Shown here piece by piece: positions 1-6,900 of a DNA stretch of 14,007 bases (positions are counted from its first letter, which is position 1; each line of letters opens with the position of its first letter). Below the pieces are notes generated by a model that had not been told where the DNA came from, searched no databases, and saw nothing but the letters and a program-made list of their open reading frames with translations. The DNA comes from an uncultured Porphyromonadaceae bacterium. Its GTDB lineage: Bacteria; Bacteroidota; Bacteroidia; Bacteroidales; Muribaculaceae. The stretch is taken from NCBI GenBank assembly GCA_938027385.1, contig CALJBF010000083.1, positions 1 to 14,007 of the forward strand, written 5' to 3'. A program made the position numbers and the translations under genes.

Positions 1-150
1 CCCCCGGTTTTCAAGGGGGAATTCGAGGCCAACGCGCGTCGGTTGCTGGCGCAAGGTCTGCTTGTGCGGTCAGGCGATGGTCGACTCACCATCCCCGAGC
101 GCCTCTGGCTCAGATCCGACGCCATTCTGCGCGATCTCATTATCGGCTGA
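1..150 (+). CDS. hemW: HemW-like radical SAM protein, C-terminal fragment
   Basis: The gene enters from the left edge and is open from base 1 to a TGA at 148-150, giving 49 C-terminal residues. The fragment reads as a small winged-helix-like end, with FKGEFEANARRLLAQGLL, then a short beta hairpin (GDGRLTIPE), then WLRSDAILRDLIIG. This arrangement resembles the C-terminus of Bacteroidetes HemW (coproporphyrinogen III oxidase-like heme chaperone), which usually ends in a 'xSDxIxxxLxx' helix. The radical SAM core lies outside the window, so the identity rests on the tail alone. Its last 81 bases overlap the 3' end of the opposing rmuC gene. It could be another winged-helix protein. Confidence 0.55.
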   Translation, partial: PPVFKGEFEANARRLLAQGLLVRSGDGRLTIPERLWLRSDAILRDLIIG

Positions 151-1659
151 CGGCTCGTCGGCGGCGTCATCATCTTCTTCTACGGTCTCGGCTCCCTTTA
201 TCCGTTTTTTGGGGGTAAGACCAAGTTTGCGCAACATCTCGAACTGACTTACCAGACCGCCGCGCCCGGTGAGGCGTTTTTCGGCGGTGACATAACTGCG
301 CTGCATGCGGTCGATGTGGGTCTGCAGTTCCGTGAAAGCGTCCATAAAACCGGCCATGCGGCTGTAAAGCTCGTTGCCGCGCGCCACAATACGCTCCACG
401 TTCTGCTGCTGACGCTCCTGCTGCCAGAGGTTATGTATCAGTTTCAGCGTCATCATCAGGTTAGTGGGGGTGATGATTACCACCTTACGGTTGAAGGCAT
501 ATTCACCCAGGTCGGGTTGCTGACGCAGGGCTGCAATCAGCGCGCTGTCGGTGGGGAGGAACATCAGCACCATATCGATACTGCCCGGCTGCAGGTCGGC
601 GTATGACTTCGAGGCAAGCTCGTCGACATGGCGGCGCACGCTCCGGGCATGTTCGCTCATGAAATGACGTGCCCGCTCTATGGCCTCGCCGGTCGATGCG
701 CCGGTGAGGTCGTTCTCGACCTCGATGGCCGACGTGTAGGCGGTCAGCGACACCTTTGAGTCGATGATCACCGAGCGGCTGTGCGGCAGACTCACCACCA
801 CATCAGGGCGCATTATGGCACGCGACTCGCCGGTGGGGAGCACCTGCTGTACGCGAAACTCGAAATCACGGCGCAGACCGCTCTGTTCCAGTATATGCTC
901 AAGCACCATCTCGCCCCATTTCCCCTGGGCGCGGGTGTCACCTTTCAGCGCCCTGGCAAGCGTGGCGGCATCGGTGCCGATACGTTGCGACTGTTCGCGG
1001 ATCTCGCTGACGGCACGGTTCTGTTGCTCGGCAAACAGCTTTATCTGCGACTCGAACGCCGACTGAAGTTCGCGGCGCCCTACCTCGTCGGCAGTACGCG
1101 CCTCGGCAGCCGATTTGCGGAACTCCTCGAACTGCTCGCGCACCGGAGCCAGCAGGTCTCCGATCTGGCGCGAGTTCTGCTCGGTCAATGCCGCCTGGCG
1201 TACGGCCAGCGCGTCGGCCTGTATCTTGCCAAGCTCGGTCTTCAGCGCCTCGAACCGCGCCTGCCACTGCCTGTCGGTCTCGGCGCGCTGACTCCGGTAA
1301 TCGTCGCGCATACGGGTCAATGTGGCCTCGTGAGCCCCACGCATGTCGGCCAACGTTTTTTCCGCGTCAGCACGCTGTTCGGCAAGCCGCGCGGCACCCT
1401 CGCCACGCACCTGCTCCAGCATTCGGGCAGCGCGTTCCCTTTCGGCAGCCAGCTCCCTTTGCGCCTGCTCTTGTTCGGCAGCAAGCCGTCGGGCAGCCTG
1501 TTCCCGTTCCTGAGCAAGCTGCCGTTGCGCCTGCTCGGCACGTTCGGCAAGCCGTGCAACCTCAGGTTCAAGCGCCTTGCGCCCTACCGTCTTCCCGGCC
1601 AGCCATCCGGTCAACGCCCCTATAGCCAACCCCACCACCACAATTATCGCATATATCAT
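70..1659 (-). CDS. rmuC: DNA recombination protein RmuC homologue
   Basis: A 529-residue RmuC-family protein; in E. coli RmuC limits rearrangements at inverted repeats and is thought to act as a nuclease-fold protein on DNA. Residues 1-22 are a single hydrophobic N-terminal membrane anchor. Residues about 30-150 form a long Ala/Glu/Arg/Gln-rich coiled coil. The RmuC domain follows at about 165-470, with GKWGEMVLEHILEQSGL (246-262), RPDVVVSLP then VIIDSKVSLTAYTSA (284-311), and later FLPTDSAL and VVIITPTNLMMTLKLIHNLW. The family core seems to end at the LGLTPKKRIKG segment. The roughly 40 residues after it are acidic and low complexity, and the last 26 are encoded antisense to hemW. The start is ATG at 1659, placed just before the membrane anchor. 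It is divergent from galE across a 115-bp promoter region. Confidence 0.93.
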   Translation of the reverse strand: MIYAIIVVVGLAIGALTGWLAGKTVGRKALEPEVARLAERAEQAQRQLAQEREQAARRLAAEQEQAQRELAAERERAARMLEQVRGEGAARLAEQRADAEKTLADMRGAHEATLTRMRDDYRSQRAETDRQWQARFEALKTELGKIQADALAVRQAALTEQNSRQIGDLLAPVREQFEEFRKSAAEARTADEVGRRELQSAFESQIKLFAEQQNRAVSEIREQSQRIGTDAATLARALKGDTRAQGKWGEMVLEHILEQSGLRRDFEFRVQQVLPTGESRAIMRPDVVVSLPHSRSVIIDSKVSLTAYTSAIEVENDLTGASTGEAIERARHFMSEHARSVRRHVDELASKSYADLQPGSIDMVLMFLPTDSALIAALRQQPDLGEYAFNRKVVIITPTNLMMTLKLIHNLWQQERQQQNVERIVARGNELYSRMAGFMDAFTELQTHIDRMQRSYVTAEKRLTGRGGLVSQFEMLRKLGLTPKKRIKGAETVEEDDDAADEPSADNEIAQNGVGSEPEALGDGESTIA

Positions 1660-1680
1660 AATCTCATATTTATTCTTTTA

Positions 1681-1719
1681 CAAAATTAGCGAAATTCAAT
1701 GGAAAAAATGGTAATTTTG
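1681..1719. promoter_or_regulatory. Divergent rmuC/galE promoter region with inverted TAATTTTG boxes
   Basis: The Bacteroidetes -7 consensus TAnnTTTG is matched exactly by TAATTTTG at 1712-1719 on the plus strand (toward galE). It is matched again on the minus strand at 1688-1681 (toward rmuC). The two 8-bp boxes form a perfect inverted repeat separated by 23 bp. Predicted starts are near 1723 for galE and near 1677 for rmuC, giving leaders of about 50 and 18 nt. The -33 (TTTG) element is weak or absent on both sides, so promoter activity is inferred from the -7 boxes and the divergent gene order. Confidence 0.55.
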
Positions 1720-1734
1720 TACCTTGTATTGTAT

Positions 1735-1759
1735 GGCGCCGGGATTTTACAACGGCGCC
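1735..1759 (+). promoter_or_regulatory. Stem-loop in the galE 5' leader
   Basis: GGCGCCG (1735-1741) is followed by an 11-base loop and its perfect complement CGGCGCC (1753-1759), giving a seven-pair all-G/C stem. It ends 15 bases before the chosen galE ATG at 1775 and lies downstream of the predicted transcription start near 1723, so it would be present in the leader RNA. No U-run follows, so it is not a standard intrinsic terminator. A role in translation or mRNA stability is inferred only. Confidence 0.45.
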
Positions 1760-1774
1760 GGAACGTTAATCGCT

Positions 1775-2812
1775 ATGACTAAACCCCGCATACTTGTTAC
1801 CGGTGGCACAGGATACATCGGCAGCCATACGGTGGTCGAACTGCAACAGGCCGGCTACCCCGTCGTGATAATCGACAATCTCTCGAACTCCAATGTAGGC
1901 GTACTCGACGGCATCGAACGCATCACCGGCATCCGGCCCGATTTCGTGGAGGCCGACTGCACCGACATCAACGCACTGCGCGAGCTGTTCACCCGCTACC
2001 CGGGCATCGGCGGCATCATCAATTTCGCCGCATCGAAAGCCGTGGGCGAATCAATCGAGAAACCGCTGCTCTACTACCGCAACAACCTCAACACGCTGAT
2101 GAACCTGCTCGAACTCATGCCTGAATTCGGCGTGAAAGGGATTGTGTTCTCATCGTCGTGCACCGTCTATGGCGAACCTGACGAGAACCCCGTCACCGAG
2201 CAGTCGCCAATCAAGAAAGCCACCTCACCCTACGGCAACACCAAACAGATAAGCGAGGATATCATCACCGACTTCATCCGCTCGGGCGCCCCGGTAAAAA
2301 GCGTAATCCTGCGCTATTTCAACCCCGTGGGCGCGCATCCGTCGGCCGAGATCGGCGAACTCCCCAACGGCGTGCCCCAGAACCTTGTGCCCTATGTGAC
2401 ACAGACGGCAATGGGGATACGCAAGGAGCTGAGCGTGTTCGGCGACGACTACCCTACCCCCGACGGCTCTTGCATCCGCGACTTCATAAACGTGGTGGAT
2501 CTGGCCAAGGCTCACGTCATCGCTGTAGAGCGTATGCTCGGCGACAAGTCTGCCGAAAAAGTGGAGATATTCAACCTCGGTACCGGCAACGGCGTCTCGG
2601 TACTTGAGCTTATCGAGTCGTTCGAGCGCTCGACCGGCGTGAAGGTGCCCTACCGCATCGCCCCGCGCCGTGCCGGCGACATAGAGAAAGTATGGGCCGA
2701 CCCCACCTATGCCAACGAGGTGCTGGGCTGGAAAGCCGAAACACCCCTTGACGACACCATGCGCTCGGCCTGGGCCTGGCAGGAACGCCTGCGTGAGCGC
2801 GGCGTGATGTAA
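1775..2812 (+). CDS. galE: UDP-glucose 4-epimerase
   Basis: A 345-residue extended short-chain dehydrogenase that interconverts UDP-glucose and UDP-galactose (and possibly the N-acetyl forms), supplying galactosyl donors for glycans. The NAD-binding motif GGTGYIG is at residues 10-16. The catalytic triad is visible as the Ser cluster SSSCT (126-130) and Y153xxxK157 in SPYGNTK. NPVGAHPSAEIGE and RDFINVVDLAKAH are typical GalE segments downstream. An in-frame ATG exists at 1724, but it would sit almost at the predicted transcription start and adds 17 residues that no GalE needs. ATG 1775 places MTKPRILVTGG at the usual family start. It is followed 10 bp later by murI, so the two are probably co-transcribed. 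Confidence 0.96.
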   Translation: MTKPRILVTGGTGYIGSHTVVELQQAGYPVVIIDNLSNSNVGVLDGIERITGIRPDFVEADCTDINALRELFTRYPGIGGIINFAASKAVGESIEKPLLYYRNNLNTLMNLLELMPEFGVKGIVFSSSCTVYGEPDENPVTEQSPIKKATSPYGNTKQISEDIITDFIRSGAPVKSVILRYFNPVGAHPSAEIGELPNGVPQNLVPYVTQTAMGIRKELSVFGDDYPTPDGSCIRDFINVVDLAKAHVIAVERMLGDKSAEKVEIFNLGTGNGVSVLELIESFERSTGVKVPYRIAPRRAGDIEKVWADPTYANEVLGWKAETPLDDTMRSAWAWQERLRERGVM

Positions 2813-2822
2813 ACCCTTATTC

Positions 2823-3653
2823 ATGACCGCACGGAATTACGCCCCCATCGGCATCTTCGATTCAGGCTACGGGGGCCTGACGATACTTGGCAAGATACGC
2901 GAGCGGTTGCCCCGATACGATTATCTGTATCTGGGCGACAACGCCCGCGCGCCATACGGCACCCGCTCGTTCGAGGTAATATACCGTTTCACGCTTGAGG
3001 CGGTGAAATACCTATTCTCGCAGGGCTGCCCCCTCGTGATACTGGCCTGCAACACGGCGTCGGCCAAGGCGTTGCGCTCGATACAGCAGAACGATCTGCC
3101 GCAGATTGACTCCACACGCCGCGTGCTCGGAGTCATCCGGCCCACAGTAGAGACACTGGCCGGAGTGACCCGCACCGGGCACATCGGGCTACTCGGGACG
3201 CAGGGCACCGTCGACAGCCGATCTTACGAGATAGAGATTGCCAAACAGAATCCCGGGTTTACCACATCGGCACACAGTTGCCCGATGTGGGTACCCCTCG
3301 TCGAGAACGACGAGGCAAAAGGCCCCGGCGCCGACTATTTCGTGAAAAAGGATGTCGACGCCATAATGAGCCATGACCCCGAGATTGACACGCTGATTCT
3401 CGGCTGCACCCACTACCCGCTCCTGCTCGACAAAATCAGGCAATACATCCCCGCCGACGTCACCACCCTGACCCAGGGGGAGATTGTGGCCGAGTCGCTG
3501 GCCGACTACCTGCTCCGCCATCCCGAAATGGAAACCCGGCTCGGGCGCGGCGCCACGACACGGTTCACCACTACCGAAAACGCCGCCAAATTCTCGCGCA
3601 TGGCATCGCTTTTCCTCGGCGAGCCGGTAGAGGCCGCCACGGTTATCCTCTGA
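2823..3653 (+). CDS. murI: Glutamate racemase
   Basis: A 276-residue cytosolic enzyme that converts L- to D-glutamate for peptidoglycan precursor synthesis (the MurD substrate). All family signatures are present: GIFDSGYGGLT at 10-20 with the active-site Asp/Ser pair, PYGTRS at 44-49, LACNTASA with catalytic Cys76, and LGCTHYPLL with the second catalytic Cys195. The length is normal for MurI. ATG 2823 lies 10 bp after the galE stop, so it is the second gene of a galE-murI unit. The stop TGA (3651-3653) directly abuts a 9-bp tandem array and the gene converges on comF. Confidence 0.97.
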   Translation: MTARNYAPIGIFDSGYGGLTILGKIRERLPRYDYLYLGDNARAPYGTRSFEVIYRFTLEAVKYLFSQGCPLVILACNTASAKALRSIQQNDLPQIDSTRRVLGVIRPTVETLAGVTRTGHIGLLGTQGTVDSRSYEIEIAKQNPGFTTSAHSCPMWVPLVENDEAKGPGADYFVKKDVDAIMSHDPEIDTLILGCTHYPLLLDKIRQYIPADVTTLTQGEIVAESLADYLLRHPEMETRLGRGATTRFTTTENAAKFSRMASLFLGEPVEAATVIL

Positions 3654-3698
3654 AGTCTGACATGTCCGACGAGTCTGACATGTCCGACAAGTCAGACA
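3654..3698. repeat. 9-bp tandem array between convergent murI and comF
   Basis: Five 9-bp units follow the murI stop with no gap: AGTCTGACA, TGTCCGACG, AGTCTGACA, TGTCCGACA and AGTCAGACA. The loose consensus is NGTCNGACN. Units 1 and 3 repeat exactly at 18-bp spacing. GTCTGAC (3673-3679) and GTCAGAC (3691-3697) are exact reverse complements around an 11-base loop, so the array can also fold into a 7-bp hairpin that could help end transcription of both convergent genes. There is no T-run. The remaining bases to 3722 hold nothing else recognisable. Confidence 0.75.
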
Positions 3699-3722
3699 GA
3701 TCCGCCCTTGCACACTTCCCTG

Positions 3723-4409
3723 TCAGATGCTGCGGTAGGTGTGGGCCAGGGCCACCACCGACAGCGTTGTGGTCGGCGACTGGCGGCGCACCGCCTCGCA
3801 TATCGATACCATCGTGGCGCCTGTGGTGATTACATCGTCGACAAGCATCACGTGCCGCCCGGCTATCGCTGCTGTATCGGCCACACGATAGGTCTTGCGG
3901 GCGTTGAGCAGACGCTGATAGGCATTGCGGCGCGTCTGGGTGCCGTGACTTGACGCCGAAAGCGCCTCGACCACCGGCAGACCGGTGACGGCGCTGATTC
4001 CGCGCGCTATATCCATGGCCTGGTTATAGCCGCGCCGCAGTTCTTTCCACCAGTGCATCGGCACAGGCACAAGCATCTCCACACCCTCGAAGAATCCCGC
4101 CGGCATCAGCTCGGTAGCATACTTCCGCCCGAGCTCATAGCCGAGTTGCGGGCGGTTGTTGTATTTTGTAAGTGTGACAAGCCGCGCGTACGGGTTGCCG
4201 CCACGGTAATGGAACATGGCGGCGGCATGCACCAGCGGTATATGCTGCGAAACAAGCCGGTAATACAGCTGATTGTCGGAATCGAGATGAAACATCGTTC
4301 GCGGCATGGCCGCATCACACTCAAGGCAGAGGGTTTCCTCCCCCTCGACGAGCGCCTTTCCGCACACGGGGCACACCTCGGGGAAAAACAGGTGCCTCAG
4401 GTCACCCAT
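3723..4409 (-). CDS. comF: ComF-family phosphoribosyltransferase-like protein
   Basis: A 228-residue ComF/GntX-type protein, associated with DNA uptake in competent bacteria and with unknown biochemistry in most others. An N-terminal zinc-finger motif has Cys13, Cys16, Cys28 and Cys31 (CPVC...CLEC). The signature VPVPMHWWKELRRGYNQA is at about 114-131. The phosphoribosyltransferase loop VMLVDDVITTGATM is at 187-200. ATG 4409 is chosen because MGDLRHLFFPEVCPVCG is a normal family start. The frame stays open upstream to a GTG at 4472 that overlaps the recX stop, but this stretch translates only the 9-bp repeat (MGIMGIMGG-like). It is the last gene of the legB-to-comF operon, 55 bp after recX. 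Confidence 0.93.
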   Translation of the reverse strand: MGDLRHLFFPEVCPVCGKALVEGEETLCLECDAAMPRTMFHLDSDNQLYYRLVSQHIPLVHAAAMFHYRGGNPYARLVTLTKYNNRPQLGYELGRKYATELMPAGFFEGVEMLVPVPMHWWKELRRGYNQAMDIARGISAVTGLPVVEALSASSHGTQTRRNAYQRLLNARKTYRVADTAAIAGRHVMLVDDVITTGATMVSICEAVRRQSPTTTLSVVALAHTYRSI

Positions 4410-4422
4410 CCATCTCCCCGCT

Positions 4423-4458
4423 ATTCCCATTATTCCCATTCCTCCCATTATTCCCATA
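4423..4458. repeat. 9-bp tandem array between recX and comF
   Basis: Four 9-bp units are present, reading on the plus strand ATTCCCATT, ATTCCCATT, CCTCCCATT and ATTCCCATA. On the coding (minus) strand each unit brings an ATG, all in the comF frame, so the array encodes Met-Gly-Ile-like triplets just ahead of the likely comF start. The same unit type recurs in degenerate form at 13177-13203. Confidence 0.75.
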
Positions 4459-4464
4459 ATGCCC

Positions 4465-4959
4465 TTACTCACTCTCCCCGAACAGCACCCCCGACTTTAT
4501 CGCCGACGCCACAAGCGCCGGCTCATAACCATGGGTCACGCCGAACCGGTAAAGTCGGGTGCGCCCCTCGAAACTGTTCCCCTCTTTCAGCGACCGCGCC
4601 TTTGCCGCAAGCGTGTCAAGCATGCGCGAACGGTATTCATCCTCGTCAATCGAGTCAATCGCCTCTCTGACAACCGCCGCGTCGATACGTTTCATCCGCA
4701 GCTCCATGGCGATCTTGCGTCGCCCCCAGTGGCCGAACAGCGCCTTGTCACGGGCGTATGCCGCGGCAAACCGCGCATCGTCAAAAAAACGGCGGTCGGC
4801 CAGGTCATCAAGTATGCGGGCAGCCTCGGCCTGCGGCACAAGCCATTTGTAAAGTTTCTCGGCAAGTTCGTGACGGCAACGCTCGCCGCGTACACACAGC
4901 TCCTCAAGACGCGCCTTCGCCACATCGGGCGGCATCGGTTTTCGTGGTTTCAGTGCCAT
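4465..4959 (-). CDS. recX: RecX-family regulator of RecA
   Basis: A 164-residue helical repeat protein of the RecX family, known to bind RecA filaments and modulate recombination and the SOS response. The hallmark RFFDDARFAAAYARDK segment (about 56-71) and the following GRRKIAMELRMKRI are clear, and further three-helix repeats run to the C-terminus. The length is typical. ATG 4959 (MALKPRKPMPP) is chosen over an upstream in-frame start at 5031, because the longer form would run 67 bp into prmC. From 4959 the gene starts 5 bp after the prmC stop. Its stop is TAA at 4465-4467. Confidence 0.92.
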   Translation of the reverse strand: MALKPRKPMPPDVAKARLEELCVRGERCRHELAEKLYKWLVPQAEAARILDDLADRRFFDDARFAAAYARDKALFGHWGRRKIAMELRMKRIDAAVVREAIDSIDEDEYRSRMLDTLAAKARSLKEGNSFEGRTRLYRFGVTHGYEPALVASAIKSGVLFGESE

Positions 4960-4964
4960 GGGCC

Positions 4965-5849
4965 TTACCTTGAGATTATGGCAAAACGCTGTTTGCCGAA
5001 AGAATCGCGCTGTATGTCGGTACGGCTCCATCCGGCCTTGCGGGCCATGTCGACAAGCCGGTCGGCAAACAGCGGATTTATCTCGAAATACACCGTTCCA
5101 CCCGGCGCCAGCGCATCGGCGGCATACCCCAGTATGGCACGGTAAAACACCAGCGGATCGATGTCAGGAACGAACAGTGCCGAATGAGGCTCGAAATCGA
5201 GCACATTCGGGTCCATATCGGCGCGCTCGCTGTCGGCAATATATGGGGGATTGCTTACTATTATGTCAAACGGCTCCTCGCCGGCAGGTTCACCCTTGAG
5301 TATGTCGGCCTCGATGAAATCCACCTGGGCTTTCAGGTCGCGGGCGTTGGCACGTGCCACATCAAGCGCCCGGGCGCTGATGTCGGTGGCCGTGACGTCG
5401 GCAAACGGCAGATTGCGCGCCAGAGCCAGAGCTATGCACCCCGACCCGGTGGCTATGTCGAGCACGCGCAGATCTTTGCGGTCGCTGTTGTCGCGCACTA
5501 TTATGTCGACAAGCTCGGCGGTCTCCGGACGCGGAATCAGCGTATCGCGGGTGACTCCGATCTTCAGCCCGTAGAATATGGTGTTTCCGAAAATATACTG
5601 TATCGGTTCGTGACGGAGCAGACGGTCGACCACAGCATCAATCTTCCCCGACATATAGCCGGTAAGAGTCTCGTTGGCCTTTATGGCAAGGTCGACAGGT
5701 GTCCACCCCTTGAGGTTCGCGAAGATTATGCGCGCCATTGCCTTGGCCTCACCCGAGCCGTAAAGCGGTGTGAGGCGATCGGTGACCGAACGCACGGTTT
5801 CGTACACGGTTTTCTCTACAGCCTGGCTGTCAGACGGATTCTCGGACAT
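4965..5849 (-). CDS. prmC: Release factor glutamine methyltransferase PrmC
   Basis: A 294-residue S-adenosylmethionine-dependent methyltransferase that methylates the GGQ glutamine of peptide chain release factors. The N-terminal helical domain carries EPIQYIFG (81-88). LIPRPETAELVD (104-115) leads into the SAM site DIATGSGCIALA (131-142). The catalytic motif NPPYI is at 200-204, and FEINP (255-259) and the KQRFAIISR end also match the family. The start ATG 5849 lies 12 bp after the neuB-like stop, within the same operon. This is an ordinary housekeeping gene in an envelope-sugar operon. Confidence 0.95.
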   Translation of the reverse strand: MSENPSDSQAVEKTVYETVRSVTDRLTPLYGSGEAKAMARIIFANLKGWTPVDLAIKANETLTGYMSGKIDAVVDRLLRHEPIQYIFGNTIFYGLKIGVTRDTLIPRPETAELVDIIVRDNSDRKDLRVLDIATGSGCIALALARNLPFADVTATDISARALDVARANARDLKAQVDFIEADILKGEPAGEEPFDIIVSNPPYIADSERADMDPNVLDFEPHSALFVPDIDPLVFYRAILGYAADALAPGGTVYFEINPLFADRLVDMARKAGWSRTDIQRDSFGKQRFAIISR

Positions 5850-5861
5850 ACAGTTAACTTT

Positions 5862-6899
5862 TTATATGGTTATGAGCGAATCGGCGGGGAAATCGGCCAC
5901 GGCGCGGGTGCCTGTGACCTCATCCCAGAGCATGGGCGACACACCGTTGCCGGGACGTTTCACGGTCAGGTTATCGTCGGTAAGGAGCTCGCCGGCCTTG
6001 ATGTCGCGGGCGGCCACTATGCTCTTGCGGGCAACCTCGATATTGGGGCGCTCAGAGGGCGACACTGTCTTGTCGGCCGAACCCAAGGCCTGTTCGATAT
6101 TGCGTATCGCCGTCACCATCGCTTTCAGTTCGGCGGGGTCGAGCGATGCCTTGTGGTCGGGGCCGGGCAACGATTTGTCGAGCGTGAAATGCTTCTCTAT
6201 GATGCGGGCCCCCATCGCCACGGCGGCCACGGGCACCTCGATGCCGTTGGTGTGGTCGCTGTAACCCACGGCTCCGGCGCCGAGTGTGGCAAGCGCCGAC
6301 ATGGCGCGCAGGTTCACGTCGGCCATCGGCGTGGGGTACTGGGTGTTGCAGTGCAGCAGAGCCACCATGTGTCGTGGCGTGCCGTTCTGTTCAAGCACCT
6401 GCAGGGCGGCCTCGACCTCGGGAAGTTCCGACATTCCGGTCGAAAGAATCACGGGCTGCCCCAGCCGCGCTATCTTGCGCAAGTAAGGGAGGTTGGTTAT
6501 CTCACCCGAGGGGATTTTCCAGTATGCCATCCCGAGAGCGGCCAGACAGTCGATCGACACAAGATCGAACGGCGTCGACATGAAACCTATCCCGACCTCG
6601 CGGCATATCGCGGCCAGACGCTCATAGTCAGACAGCGGCAGGTGTATCTTGCGGCACATCTCAAGCTGACTCTCGGCGGCTCCGGTCGTCTCTTTCTGAT
6701 ATTCGGCCTTGGGCGCGATGGTCGAGATGACCAGCTCGGGCACCGCCGTCTGGAACTTCACGAAATCGGCACCAGCCTCTTTGGCGGCATGAATCATGGC
6801 CACGGCGCGGTCAAAATCGCCATTGTGGTTCACGCCGGCCTCGGCTATGATCATCACCCTTTCCGGGAACACCTTTTTATTATCTTTTTCCATCGTCAT
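5862..6899 (-). CDS. NeuB/LegI-family nonulosonic acid synthase
   Basis: A 345-residue PEP-condensing enzyme that joins phosphoenolpyruvate to a hexosamine-derived aldose (ManNAc in NeuB, the 2,4-diacetamido-6-deoxy form in LegI) to make a 9-carbon nonulosonic acid. The NeuB TIM barrel spans about 15-275, with AEAGVNHNGD (19-28), VKFQTA (47-52), STPFD (108-112), KIPSGEI (128-134) and LHCNTQYPTP (182-191). The two metal-binding histidines are visible as H216 in GYSDHTNG and H237 in EKHFTL. A SAF antifreeze-like domain follows (about 290-345) with KRPGNGVSP. The gene starts one base after the ATP-grasp stop. The neighbouring LegB-like gene favours a LegI-type substrate, but sequence motifs alone do not settle NeuB versus LegI. 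Confidence 0.9.
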   Translation of the reverse strand: MTMEKDNKKVFPERVMIIAEAGVNHNGDFDRAVAMIHAAKEAGADFVKFQTAVPELVISTIAPKAEYQKETTGAAESQLEMCRKIHLPLSDYERLAAICREVGIGFMSTPFDLVSIDCLAALGMAYWKIPSGEITNLPYLRKIARLGQPVILSTGMSELPEVEAALQVLEQNGTPRHMVALLHCNTQYPTPMADVNLRAMSALATLGAGAVGYSDHTNGIEVPVAAVAMGARIIEKHFTLDKSLPGPDHKASLDPAELKAMVTAIRNIEQALGSADKTVSPSERPNIEVARKSIVAARDIKAGELLTDDNLTVKRPGNGVSPMLWDEVTGTRAVADFPADSLITI

Positions 6900-6900
6900 T

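Noticed and set aside
781..1689. A 302-codon open frame on the plus strand opposite rmuC
   Set aside because: It mirrors the coiled-coil codons of rmuC and gives a Leu/Pro/Arg-rich product without domain features.
3654..3698. Possible CRISPR-like array
   Set aside because: Units are only 9 bp and contiguous, without spacers, and no cas genes are present; the same holds for the arrays at 4423, 13101 and 13177.
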